From: an uncultured Prevotella sp. | Lineage (GTDB): Bacteria; Bacteroidota; Bacteroidia; Bacteroidales; Bacteroidaceae | Direction: 5' to 3' | Assembly (NCBI GenBank): GCA_944319795.1 | Contig: CALUFA010000001.1 | Span: 62,001-126,000, forward strand | DNA length: 64,000 bases | Shown: positions 33,452 through 42,800 of the stretch, piece after piece | Layout: every line of letters starts with the position of its first letter | How positions within the stretch are numbered: position 1 is the first letter of the stretch | Program-made: the position numbers and the translations under genes | The notes under the pieces: model-generated | The model's input: only the letters and a program-made list of their open reading frames with translations | Told to the model about the DNA's origin: nothing | Databases searched by the model: none

Positions 33452-36427
33452 TCATCTACCTCCGAATCCGCCTCGGAAACCTCTTCCGCCAGGTCCCCCG
33501 GGAGGCGGTGCCGCACCGCGCGGTCCTCCAGGAGGCGGCCCCATGCGTGGCCTGTCACCAGGGGGCTCCTGATTCCGCGAGTTCTTGCCTCCGAAGAGGT
33601 TCACCCTGTAAACAGCGTGCAGCATGGCGTAACTGTTAATGCTGTTATATTGCGTGTCGCTTCTTTGCATGGCATTGATTGTGCGGCTGAAGTTGCTTTG
33701 GTTGTGCAATATGTCGTAGAACTGTAACGAAACGGTAAGGGCGTTGCCTTTCAGGAAGCTCTGGCTCAACTGTATGTTCCATATCAGTTCATTGGTGTTC
33801 ATTGAGTTGTCGTTGAACCCACGGCGGCTGTTTTGGTGGAGGTCGGTTGCCAGGCTTGTACCCCACGGTAAATAAATAGTGGTGTAGCCGCCGTAAGAGA
33901 ATTGCCATGTGTCAAGGTTGCTTTGGCTTTGCAGGAGGTTGCGCGTATGTGTGTAATTCACCGACCCGTCGAGCGAAACTTCTATCCAACTGTTGCGGAA
34001 ACTTGCCGTGAGCTGTTCGCCGAGCTGCGTGGTCTTGGTGGTGTTTTTTTGCGAATCCGACTTCCCGTCGAGTGAAAGATAACCTACATAGTTGTTATAT
34101 CTTACGTTAGTAAACGTGCTGACAGTCCAATAACCGATAGAATCGAGGGCGGTGTTGAACATGAATGCGCCTGAAGCATTCCAGTTGCCGTTGATGTTTT
34201 GCGGTTTTGTAGTCCGTCCGCCTGTTTCCTCGTCATAAGTAACCATGTTGCTTATGCTGTTGCGGGTGTTGCTGTAATTAATGTGGGCCATTATGGCGCG
34301 CTGGTGTTCTTGTATGTAATTGTTGTAGAACAACCTGAAGGTGTTGGTGAACGACGGCTTCAATCCCGGGTTACCCATCGTGATGTTGAGCGGGTCGCTG
34401 TCGTCCACGATGTCGAGCAGGTCGGTCATGCTTGGCTGCGACGTTGTTCCACGATAGTTTATGCGCAGGTTGCTCAGTTTTGAGAACCTGTACCTGAAAT
34501 CGAGGGTAGGGGTTACATTCACCACGTTGCGCACCGTATCGGTATTGACGCCTTGGTAGCGCTGTATGAAACGGGTCTTTTGCGGTTGCACCATAACGCC
34601 AACGTTGAAATTATACTTCTGTCTGATTACGCGCAGCATGACCTGTATGTCGTGTATGTAGTTCTTGTACTCGGAATACCGGCTGAGGTCGCCGTCCAAA
34701 TAGTCGGTGACGGGTTTGTCGAGACGTGCGAAATAGTTGTTCCACCCGCGGTAGTCGACGGGCACTCCGTCGAAGAACTCTTCGCCAAGGTTGCTGAAGT
34801 CGTAAGTGGAACGTTCGCTCTTGTTGTACTTGTAGTTGAACTTATAGCTGAACTGCAAGAACATGGCCTTGAATATCGGTTCGCTGTAAGTGAACTGCAG
34901 GCTGTAGCTCAATGTCTTTGTCGGTGTCGTGTTAAACCTGTTTGTCTGATACGTCGAGTCGTTGCCGAATGCGTCTTTCAATTGGTATAAATGGACGTTC
35001 GACGTACTAAGGCTCTTGCTCCCGTTTTCACCGTAGCTCACGTCGGCGCGCAGTGTGGCGTTGCGCCCCTTGCTGTTCAATTTGCGGTTTAGTTGCAGCA
35101 TTCCGCCGACCGACTTGCTGTCGGAATATGTTATCGAATTGTTGGTTCTCGTATTAACCATAAGCCCGTTACCGGCCATGAGTCGGATAGATTCGGCCGA
35201 CAGCGGGTCTGTTACGTACATGTACGGGTCGTCGTTGTATGAGGCGCTTGTGCTCGTTGATTTCCCGTCGCTCGTCGAATAACTGAAACTCGGCCGGAAC
35301 ATGATGTTGGTCATGGTGTCGGGTTTCCACTCAAGGCGCATGCGTGCGTTCCAGCTGTCCGAACGTGTGCGGCTTTGGCTCAGGCTGTTGGAGAACGACC
35401 CTACGGTGCTTACGAAGTTTTCAGACGACTGTTCGGTCCTGACGTTGCCGTTCGAGTGGTTCCACCTTACGCTTCCGTCCATCTTGAACTTGTTGCTCGG
35501 TTCGAAATTGAAGTTAGTGCCGAGCATTTTCGACGAATTGAGTCCTTGTTGGCCTCCGCCGAAGCGTCCGCCTCCGCCGCCTCCCGGGAATCCGCGGTCG
35601 TTCACGTTGTTGGCGTTGCCCATGAGCATTACGCGGGTCTTGTCTTTAAACAATGCTCCCATGAGGCGTTCCGTATAGCGGTCGTGCGTACCGGCGGATA
35701 CGTCGGCGTTGCCGAAGAACCCCTTGTTCATGCCTTTTTTAATGCCGAAGTCGAGCACGGTTTGCTCTTCGCCGTCGTCGATGCCCGTTACTTTGGCCAA
35801 GTCGCTCTTCTCGTCGTAAGCCTTAATCTTGTCGATTATCGACGTAGGCAGGTTCTTAAGTGCCGTCTTTGTGTCGCCGGTCATGAATTCCTTGCCGTCA
35901 ACCAATATCTTCTTTACTTCCTTGCCGTTGATGGTTACGGTGCCGTCGTCGCTTACCTGCGCTCCGGGTATGCGCTTTACAAGCTCTTCTACGACCGACC
36001 CTTCAGGTGTCCTGTATGCCGAGGCGTTGTAGACGAAGGTGTCTTCCTTTACCGTTACGCGTGCGGCTTGCCCTACTACGGTGGCCCCTTCAAGCATTAT
36101 CGCGTCGGCCCCGAAAGATATGTTGCCAAGCGAAACATTGCTCTTACCGGTAACTTTGACATTCTTTGCAAGGGTGGTGTAGCCGACGCTCGTAAATTTA
36201 AGTATGTATGAGCCCGGTGCCGGAGCCACGATGGAGAAACGCCCCCTTTCGTCGCTTAAAACTCCTTTAACGTAAGTACTGTCTGATTTCAACATTTGCA
36301 CCGTAACGAGCATAACGCCTTCTTTTGTGTCGCGGTCGACAAGCGTGCCAGTGATTTTCAAGTTCTGTGCATGGGCGGAAATAACGGCGGCAAGCACAAA
36401 ACAAGCAATTAGGAATATTCTCTTCAT
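33452..36427 (-). CDS. Outer-membrane beta-barrel receptor with regulatory domain (TonB-dependent type)
   Basis: A 991-residue outer-membrane protein with a signal peptide ending at AHAQ (residue 21). The carboxypeptidase-like regulatory domain (ITGTLVDRDTKEGVMLVTV) takes residues about 23-105. A plug follows with TPEGSVVEELVKRIPGAQVSDDGTVTINGK and KKILVDGKEF, then a long beta barrel of the OMP_b-brl_3 kind. A glycine-rich loop FPGGGGGGRFGGGQQ lies near residue 280. After the last barrel strand (AMLHAVYRVNLF) a tail of about 45 residues rich in Pro, Gly and Arg ends the protein. No SusD-like gene follows, so the ligand cannot be guessed. Confidence 0.9.
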   Translation of the reverse strand: MKRIFLIACFVLAAVISAHAQNLKITGTLVDRDTKEGVMLVTVQMLKSDSTYVKGVLSDERGRFSIVAPAPGSYILKFTSVGYTTLAKNVKVTGKSNVSLGNISFGADAIMLEGATVVGQAARVTVKEDTFVYNASAYRTPEGSVVEELVKRIPGAQVSDDGTVTINGKEVKKILVDGKEFMTGDTKTALKNLPTSIIDKIKAYDEKSDLAKVTGIDDGEEQTVLDFGIKKGMNKGFFGNADVSAGTHDRYTERLMGALFKDKTRVMLMGNANNVNDRGFPGGGGGGRFGGGQQGLNSSKMLGTNFNFEPSNKFKMDGSVRWNHSNGNVRTEQSSENFVSTVGSFSNSLSQSRTRSDSWNARMRLEWKPDTMTNIMFRPSFSYSTSDGKSTSTSASYNDDPYMYVTDPLSAESIRLMAGNGLMVNTRTNNSITYSDSKSVGGMLQLNRKLNSKGRNATLRADVSYGENGSKSLSTSNVHLYQLKDAFGNDSTYQTNRFNTTPTKTLSYSLQFTYSEPIFKAMFLQFSYKFNYKYNKSERSTYDFSNLGEEFFDGVPVDYRGWNNYFARLDKPVTDYLDGDLSRYSEYKNYIHDIQVMLRVIRQKYNFNVGVMVQPQKTRFIQRYQGVNTDTVRNVVNVTPTLDFRYRFSKLSNLRINYRGTTSQPSMTDLLDIVDDSDPLNITMGNPGLKPSFTNTFRLFYNNYIQEHQRAIMAHINYSNTRNSISNMVTYDEETGGRTTKPQNINGNWNASGAFMFNTALDSIGYWTVSTFTNVRYNNYVGYLSLDGKSDSQKNTTKTTQLGEQLTASFRNSWIEVSLDGSVNYTHTRNLLQSQSNLDTWQFSYGGYTTIYLPWGTSLATDLHQNSRRGFNDNSMNTNELIWNIQLSQSFLKGNALTVSLQFYDILHNQSNFSRTINAMQRSDTQYNSINSYAMLHAVYRVNLFGGKNSRNQEPPGDRPRMGPPPGGPRGAAPPPGGPGGRGFRGGFGGR

Positions 36428-36546
36428 CTTTTATTTTTATACTTTATCCTTTATCTTTTGTTGACTTAGACGTATGTCGTCTTTTTAGGTTTAATGCCTG
36501 TTTGATTAAAAATGTCTGAAATATTTAATAAATTGGTGAAAATGAC

Positions 36547-36554
36547 TAACTTTG
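36547..36554 (+). promoter_or_regulatory. -7 box for aroB
   Basis: TAACTTTG followed by CACC, 25 bases before the aroB start. A TTTA at 36523-36526 with a 20-base gap may act as a weak -33 box. Confidence 0.6.
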
Positions 36555-36579
36555 CACCTCAAATTATTCCTTTATCGAT

Positions 36580-37629
36580 ATGAAACAGAGAATTGTAATA
36601 TCACAATGTATTGAACGGGATATTAGCGACGCCTTACGTGGATGCAACAGCGACAAGCTGTTTATAATAGTGGACGAAACGACAAAAGATTTATGCCTGC
36701 CGGTCATCAGGGGCTTCAAATGCCTTGAGGGGGCGTCACTGATAGCAATCAAGCCGACCGACGCCAGCAAGAATCTTGAAACGTTGGCGGATGTTTGGAA
36801 GAGGCTCGGCGACGGCGGGGCCACCAGGCATTCATGCATAATAAACCTCGGGGGAGGCATGGTGACCGACCTCGGTGGCTTTGCGGCGTCGACTTTTAAG
36901 CGCGGAGTCGCCTTCATAAACATCCCGACTACGCTTCTTGCCATGGTCGACGCGTCTGTCGGGGGTAAAACCGGGATAAACTTCAACGGTCTTAAGAATG
37001 AAATCGGTGTTTTCAACGATTCGGAAGCCGTTATAATAAATACCGGTTTCCTCAAGACCCTTGATTCGGACAACATCCGCTCCGGTTACGCCGAAATGTT
37101 GAAACACGGACTGATAAGCGATGAGGAGATGTGGGCAAGGCTGCTTACGTTCGACATCCGTCAGCCTGACCTCGGCGTATTGCAGGGCATGGTGGCGGAA
37201 AGCATCGGAGTAAAAGAGCGCATCGTAAGTGAAGACCCGCACGAAACAGGCATCAGGAAGGCGCTGAACTTAGGGCATACGGTAGGGCATGCGTTCGAGT
37301 CGTTCGCCTTAAGGAGAGGTAAGCCTATACTTCACGGATATGCCGTGGCGTTCGGGTTGGTCTGCGAGTTGTACCTTAGCTGCATAAAAACTAATTTCCC
37401 GACGGAAAAGATGCGGCAGACGGTTAATTACATAAAGGATAATTACGGCGCGTTCGTGTTCACTTGCAAGGATTACGACGCACTACTTGAACTCATGAAG
37501 CATGACAAAAAGAACACGGCAGGCACGATAAACTTCACTCTTCTCGGTGGAATTGGCGATATTAGGATAAACCAGACCGCTACGAAAGACGAGATGTTCG
37601 AGGCTTTCGACTTCTTCCGCGAGGGATAA
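36580..37629 (+). CDS. aroB: 3-dehydroquinate synthase
   Basis: A 349-residue enzyme of the shikimate pathway that converts DAHP to 3-dehydroquinate with bound NAD and a metal. The core signature is INLGGGMVTDLGGFAASTFKRGV followed by NIPTTLLAMVDASVGGKTGINF (residues about 85-130). Metal-ligand segments include ExLKHG in YAEMLKHGLI and the histidines in LGHTVGHAFE and LHGYAVAFG. Other aro genes are not in the window. The start ATG at 36580 fits the promoter spacing. Confidence 0.96.
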   Translation: MKQRIVISQCIERDISDALRGCNSDKLFIIVDETTKDLCLPVIRGFKCLEGASLIAIKPTDASKNLETLADVWKRLGDGGATRHSCIINLGGGMVTDLGGFAASTFKRGVAFINIPTTLLAMVDASVGGKTGINFNGLKNEIGVFNDSEAVIINTGFLKTLDSDNIRSGYAEMLKHGLISDEEMWARLLTFDIRQPDLGVLQGMVAESIGVKERIVSEDPHETGIRKALNLGHTVGHAFESFALRRGKPILHGYAVAFGLVCELYLSCIKTNFPTEKMRQTVNYIKDNYGAFVFTCKDYDALLELMKHDKKNTAGTINFTLLGGIGDIRINQTATKDEMFEAFDFFREG

Positions 37630-37716
37630 GTTTACGCCCTTAGGCAGATGAGTGCAGGCATGATATAAAGACGACTGGAATCGTTTTTTATAACATACTG
37701 AAAGCCAATAAGTTGC

Positions 37717-37775
37717 AAAAGGCGGCAAACGGCACTGTAAAATGCCACCTTTTACAGTGCCGTTTGCCGCCTTTT
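37717..37775. repeat. Perfect 26-base AAAAGGCGGC hairpin
   Basis: Arms 37717-37742 and 37750-37775 are exact reverse complements over 26 bases with a seven-base loop TGCCACC. It follows aroB by about 90 bases and may terminate it; it is the most perfect member of the dispersed hairpin family. The rest of the 336-base gap contains only the kdgK promoter. Confidence 0.9.
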
Positions 37776-37874
37776 ATGATGCAATACATGACTTCTTGCA
37801 TCGAAGCCGTTCGTCAACCGTTTTTCATCATACTATGTTATTTTGACGAAAAACATGGTTTTTTTGCCGTTTTA

Positions 37875-37906
37875 TTTGTTTCATGTCAATTAAAATATTA
37901 ACTTTG
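37875..37906 (+). promoter_or_regulatory. Bacteroidetes-type promoter for the kdgK operon
   Basis: TTTG at 37875-37878 and TAACTTTG at 37899-37906 are 20 bases apart. The leader to the ATG at 37966 is about 55 bases and A-rich. Confidence 0.75.
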
Positions 37907-37965
37907 TGAACGAAAAGTAAAAACGAAATCTATAAACATTCAAAAAACTAAAAAAATCAGAAAAC

Positions 37966-38991
37966 ATGGCTAAAGTTGTAACGATGGGCGAAATAATGCT
38001 TCGCCTTTCTTCTCCTGGACAGAAAAGGTTTGTTCAGAGTGACACATTCGACGTAGTATATGGCGGCGGCGAGGCAAACGTTGCTGTAAGTTTGGCTAAT
38101 TATGGCCATGACGCATATTTCGTGACGAAGCTGCCTAAGCATGAGATAGGCCAGTGCGCACTCAATGCGCTGCGCCGTTACGGCGTTGACACGCGCTTCA
38201 TTGCCCGTGGCGGCGACCGCCTCGGCATTTATTATCTTGAGAGCGGTGCCAGCATGCGCCCGTCAAAAGTGATTTACGACCGCGCACACAGCTCGATCGC
38301 TGAGGCTGACGCAGCCGACTTTGACTTCGACGCAATCATGGAGGGCGCCCAGTGGTTCCACTGGAGCGGCATCACGCCTGCCATAAGCGACAAGGCCGCA
38401 GAACTGACACGCTTGGCTTGCGAAGCTGCGAAGCGCCACGGAGTGACGGTCAGCGTAGACCTTAATTTCCGTAAGAAGCTGTGGACTTCGGAGAAGGCCC
38501 AGAGCATCATGAAGCCTCTTATGAAATATGTCGACGTTTGCATCGGCAATGAAGAGGACGCACAGCTTTGCCTCGGCTTCAAGCCGGAGGCTGACGTCGA
38601 GGGCGGTAAAACCGACGCCGAGGGATATTATGGAATCTTCAAGGGCATGATGCAGGAGTTCGGCTTCAAGTATGTTGTTTCCACCCTGCGCGAGTCGCTC
38701 TCTGCAAGCCATAACGGTTGGAAGGCCCTTATCTACGACGGCAAGGAGTTCTATCAGAGCAAGCACTACGACATCATGCCGATCATCGACCGCGTCGGCG
38801 GCGGCGACTCTTTCGCCGGAGGTCTTATCCACGGCCTGCTGACTTATCCTGACAACCAAGGCAAGGCTCTCGAGTTCGCCGTGGCAGCTTCTGCATTGAA
38901 GCATACTATTCCTGGCGACTTCAACCTTATGTTTGCCGACGAGGTTGCCAATCTCGCTGGCGGCGACGCTTCAGGCCGCGTGCAAAGATAA
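37966..38991 (+). CDS. kdgK: PfkB-family sugar kinase, probably 2-keto-3-deoxygluconate kinase
   Basis: A 341-residue PfkB/ribokinase-family protein. The N-terminal YGGGEANVAVSLANYG binds the sugar, and the C-terminal RVGGGDSFAGGLIHGLL carries the anion-hole GGGD motif with the catalytic Asp. In bacteria the enzyme phosphorylates 2-keto-3-deoxygluconate from uronate or gluconate breakdown to KDPG. The assignment to this substrate rests on the KDPG aldolase gene 160 bases downstream and on close similarity in pattern (KVVTMGEIMLRLSSPGQKRF) to Bacteroidales KdgK proteins. Uronate isomerase and dehydratase genes are not in the window. Confidence 0.9.
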   Translation: MAKVVTMGEIMLRLSSPGQKRFVQSDTFDVVYGGGEANVAVSLANYGHDAYFVTKLPKHEIGQCALNALRRYGVDTRFIARGGDRLGIYYLESGASMRPSKVIYDRAHSSIAEADAADFDFDAIMEGAQWFHWSGITPAISDKAAELTRLACEAAKRHGVTVSVDLNFRKKLWTSEKAQSIMKPLMKYVDVCIGNEEDAQLCLGFKPEADVEGGKTDAEGYYGIFKGMMQEFGFKYVVSTLRESLSASHNGWKALIYDGKEFYQSKHYDIMPIIDRVGGGDSFAGGLIHGLLTYPDNQGKALEFAVAASALKHTIPGDFNLMFADEVANLAGGDASGRVQR

Positions 38992-39001
38992 TGCTAAGCC
39001 G

Positions 39002-39148
39002 ATGGCTCGGTATGAATATAAGGTGAAATGCTTTTTATCAAACGAGGAAAAAGGCATCAACAAATTGGCGGACGAGGGATGGGAGCTTGTATGCTCCTAC
39101 TGCCTCGGTCTGTATTTGGTATTTAAGCGTGAAAAAGTAAATAATTGA
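39002..39148 (+). CDS. 48-residue DUF4177-like small protein
   Basis: The short reading frame [21 protein letters not shown], then [22 protein letters not shown], fits between the kinase gene (11 bases upstream) and the aldolase gene (4 bases downstream). The YEYKV start, the LNxLxxEGWELV-like core and the hydrophobic strand ending in KR are the hallmarks of DUF4177. Tight spacing supports real translation as part of the operon. Function is unknown. Confidence 0.7.
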   Translation: MARYEYKVKCFLSNEEKGINKLADEGWELVCSYCLGLYLVFKREKVNN

Positions 39149-39152
39149 TAAA

Positions 39153-39821
39153 ATGGCAAAATTTGATAAGATAGCAGTATTGCAGAAGATGGGTGCAACC
39201 GGCATGGTGCCCGTGTTTTACCACAAGGACGCAGAGGTTGCTAAAAAGGTCATCAAGGCATGTTATGACGGTGGTGTTCGTGCTTTTGAGTTCACAAATC
39301 GTGGGGATTTCGCCCATGAGGTGTTCGGCGAAGTGGTGAAGTATGCAGAGAAAGAGTGTCCCGAGTTGGCTCTCGGCGTTGGTTCGGTTGTTGACCCGGC
39401 AACTGCGGCCCTTTACATACAACTTGGCGCAAACTTCGTTGTAGGCCCGTTGTACAACCCTGACATAGCTACGGTTTGCAACCGTCGTCTCATACCTTAC
39501 ACTCCCGGATGCGGCAGCGTTTCTGAGATTGGTTTCGCCCAGGAGAAGGGTTGCGACCTCTGCAAGGTATTCCCCGGCGACGTACTCGGTCCGAAGTTGG
39601 TAAAGGGACTGCTTGCCCCGATGCCTTGGTCTAAGTTGATGGTAACCGGCGGCGTTTCTCCGGACGAGGAGAACCTTACGGCATGGTTCAAGGCTGGAGT
39701 GTTCTGCGTCGGCATGGGTTCTAAGTTGTTCCCCAAGGACGTAGTTGCTGCTGGCAACTGGCAGGCTATCACCGATAAGTGTAAAGAGGCTTTGGGTTAC
39801 ATTGCCAAAGTACGCGGATAA
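39153..39821 (+). CDS. kdgA: KDPG/KHG aldolase
   Basis: A 222-residue class I aldolase that splits 2-keto-3-deoxy-6-phosphogluconate into pyruvate and glyceraldehyde 3-phosphate. The catalytic Glu is E46 (FEFTNRG) and the Schiff-base Lys is K138 in [22 protein letters not shown] and the GMGSKLF phosphate site follow. It completes a two-step route with the kinase gene upstream. The next gene starts 22 bases after its stop, so the sensor kinase genes may be partly co-transcribed. Confidence 0.95.
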   Translation: MAKFDKIAVLQKMGATGMVPVFYHKDAEVAKKVIKACYDGGVRAFEFTNRGDFAHEVFGEVVKYAEKECPELALGVGSVVDPATAALYIQLGANFVVGPLYNPDIATVCNRRLIPYTPGCGSVSEIGFAQEKGCDLCKVFPGDVLGPKLVKGLLAPMPWSKLMVTGGVSPDEENLTAWFKAGVFCVGMGSKLFPKDVVAAGNWQAITDKCKEALGYIAKVRG

Positions 39822-39843
39822 TATATATCGCCTTAAAGGCTCA

Positions 39844-42800
39844 ATGTGGCTCATTGTCATATTGGGCCTTTTTTGTTTCTCGGCTTGTTCCAATTCCGGC
39901 CAAGCGGATTTGGTTGACAAGTTGAATTCTTTGTCGTATTCGTTCCATTACCGCAATCTTGATTCTGTCTCAACGTATGCAGCTCGTGCGTTGTCGGCAT
40001 CAGGCCGATATTCTTCAGGCAAGGCCGAAGCATATAACAATCTTGCGTTCGTCGACATTGCACGCATGGAATACCGGTCTGCCCGTTTGCGCTTGGATAG
40101 CGTATGCTTGTCGTCCGACAACCAGGTAGAGTTGTTGGTTGCCGACGTCCAATATATGCGTTTGTGCCAACGCGAGTCGCGTAACAAGGATTTTTATTCC
40201 TATCGGGAGAGGGCTATTAGGCGCATGAAGCGCATTGAAGAAGAGCTCGGATCCATGACACCTCGGATGAAGATGCGTTATTTGTACGCCAAAACCGAGT
40301 TTCCAATAGTTTGCTCAACCTATTATTATTACGTCGGTCTTGACAAGGCGGCAGTCGAGTCGATGGCGCTAATCGATCCGTCTGGCGAGATACAACGTGA
40401 TACGGCCCAATACTTAAACTATTTGTACCAAATTGGCAGTGGGGGAATTATCAATGGGATGCCGCGTGAGGCCACGCTTCAAAAAGAGTTTGAACATTTG
40501 CTTAAATGCCACTTGCTGGCCAGTCGCTGCGGAATGACTTATTGGCAGGCTAACTCGTTGCAGGCCATAAGTGAACATCTACTTAACGGCGAAGATGGTA
40601 AGCGCTTGGTTTCCAATAATAAAGCAGCCATGACTTACTTGAATAATCATGGCATGCCAGACAGTTTGATGGCAGGGTATTTGGCGCAAATGGCACTCGA
40701 CCTGTTTGTCGAATATGGCGATGTTTATCAGGTTGCAGCCGCATACCGCACGTTGTCACGCTGCTATTGGGCTTTAGGCGACAACTCCTCGTCATTGATT
40801 TGTCTTGAACGTGCGTTGACAGGGAATAGTGCTATAAGGCAGGCACCAGCCATGATTGCAAGCATAAGGGAATGTCTTAGCTTGGTGTATTCGGCAATGA
40901 ATGATAAGAACAACAGTGACATTAACCGAAACGCTTATCTTGACATACAGGAAGAAACAAGGCAAGACCGCCAACTTGAGGCGCGTGCTGAACAACTTGA
41001 GCATGTGTCTGCCCAGCTTAATATGTTGATTGTCTGCATATTAGCATTGATTGTGGTCATAGTGACGTTATTATTTGTTTTTCATAAGTTAGGGAAAAAC
41101 AAAAATAACGACGCTTATATAAGCAAACTTCTTTTACCGCTTGAAGAATGGGAGAAGCGTAATAATCAGAAGATAGCCGAACAAAAAGATAGGTATGAGG
41201 CCGTAAATGAGCGAATGGCGTTGATCGGTCTTCAACTTGACAAGGATAAGCGAAGGAGCCTTGACAATAAGGCCAAAGTGTTCATTGTAAGCAACGTCGT
41301 AACATATATCGACCGGATAATCAATGAGGTTAAGAAATTAAAAGAGGAAAAATACGACGAATCCGTCCGTAATGAACGTTTTTCGTACATGACGGAATTA
41401 ACTGAAAAGATAAACGAATACAACAATGTTCTTACACATTGGATTCAATTGCAGCAAGGGCAGCTGAATTTGCATATTGAAAGTTTTAACCTGAAAGATG
41501 TTTTTGACGTCCTGGCAAAATCCGGAGTCGCGTTTAAACTTAATGGAATACGTCTCAATGTGGCTACGACGGCCATGGTGGTTAAGGCTGATAAAGTGTT
41601 GACTTTGTTCATGTTGAATACGCTTGCCGATAATGCCCGTAAGTTTACGCCGGAAGGCGGGCATGTTGAAGTATATGCAGAAGGTGGAAATGGATATGTT
41701 GAAATATCGGTGAAGGATTCCGGCATAGGACTTTCTGAAAGTGAACTTGCCGGAATCTTCGACCGCAAAATTAACAATGGACATGGTTTCGGATTGATGA
41801 ATTGTAAGGGAATCATGGATAAATACAAGAAAATAAGTCATATCTTCAATGTCTGTGGCATCTTTGCCGAGAGTGTGAAAGGTAAAGGTTCCCGCTTTTA
41901 TTTCCGTCTGCCTTATGGTATCTTTAAATGTATAATGCTGGCCGTAGGACTATTGTCTTTTGTTAATGTAAATGCTTGGAATACAATTGACAATAGTAAT
42001 GCTGCTGAATATTTACTTAAGGCGGATGCATGTGCGGACTCTGCTTATTTCTGCAATGTGAACGGTGAATACAAAAAGGCTTTAGTTTTTGCAGATTCTG
42101 TTGTCGGATATTTGAATGCACATTATAAAAACATTCATCCGCATGGTTCGGATTTAATGGTATTGAGTGGTGGTAGGACCGCTTCATTGCCAGCTGAGTT
42201 AAAGTGGTTTCATGATAGTGTAAGAACTAATTATGACGTAATTCTTGACATTCGTAATGAAAGTGCTGTGGCTGCTTTGGCTTTACACGAATGGGATATG
42301 TATGTTTATAATAACGATATTTACACCCGGCTTTTTAAGGAACGTTCAGCTGATAGGGGATTGGATGATTATTGCCTTACCATGCAAGAAAGCCGTACCA
42401 ATAAGACGATAGCTGTTATTGTACTTGTATTGCTGCTTTTTATCATAGTATCAGCGTTTTATTTTTTATATTACCGTCATGTATTGTATTTCCGCTTTTG
42501 CGCAGAACGGGTCAATAAGGCAAATAAGGTGTTGCTTTCAGACGCAAGTGATAAAGAAAAACTTGATGCAATAAACAGTATTGACACGTCTAAATACCCA
42601 AAGACATTGAAGATTGTGATAAAAAAAGTAAAAGATGAATTAGAACGTTCGGTAGCTTTTGATGAGTCAAGCCAATTGAGTCTTGAACTTGCAGAAGACG
42701 AACTTAGCCGCATGAAATATGAAACAGAGAAAATGTATGTCTGCAATAATGTGATTGACAACGGACTTAGTGCGCTAAAGCATGAAACTATGTATTATCC

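Noticed and set aside
39745-39843. Upstream start for the sensor kinase inside kdgA
   Set aside because: It would overlap the conserved end of kdgA and put 33 residues in front of the hydrophobic signal with lipobox.
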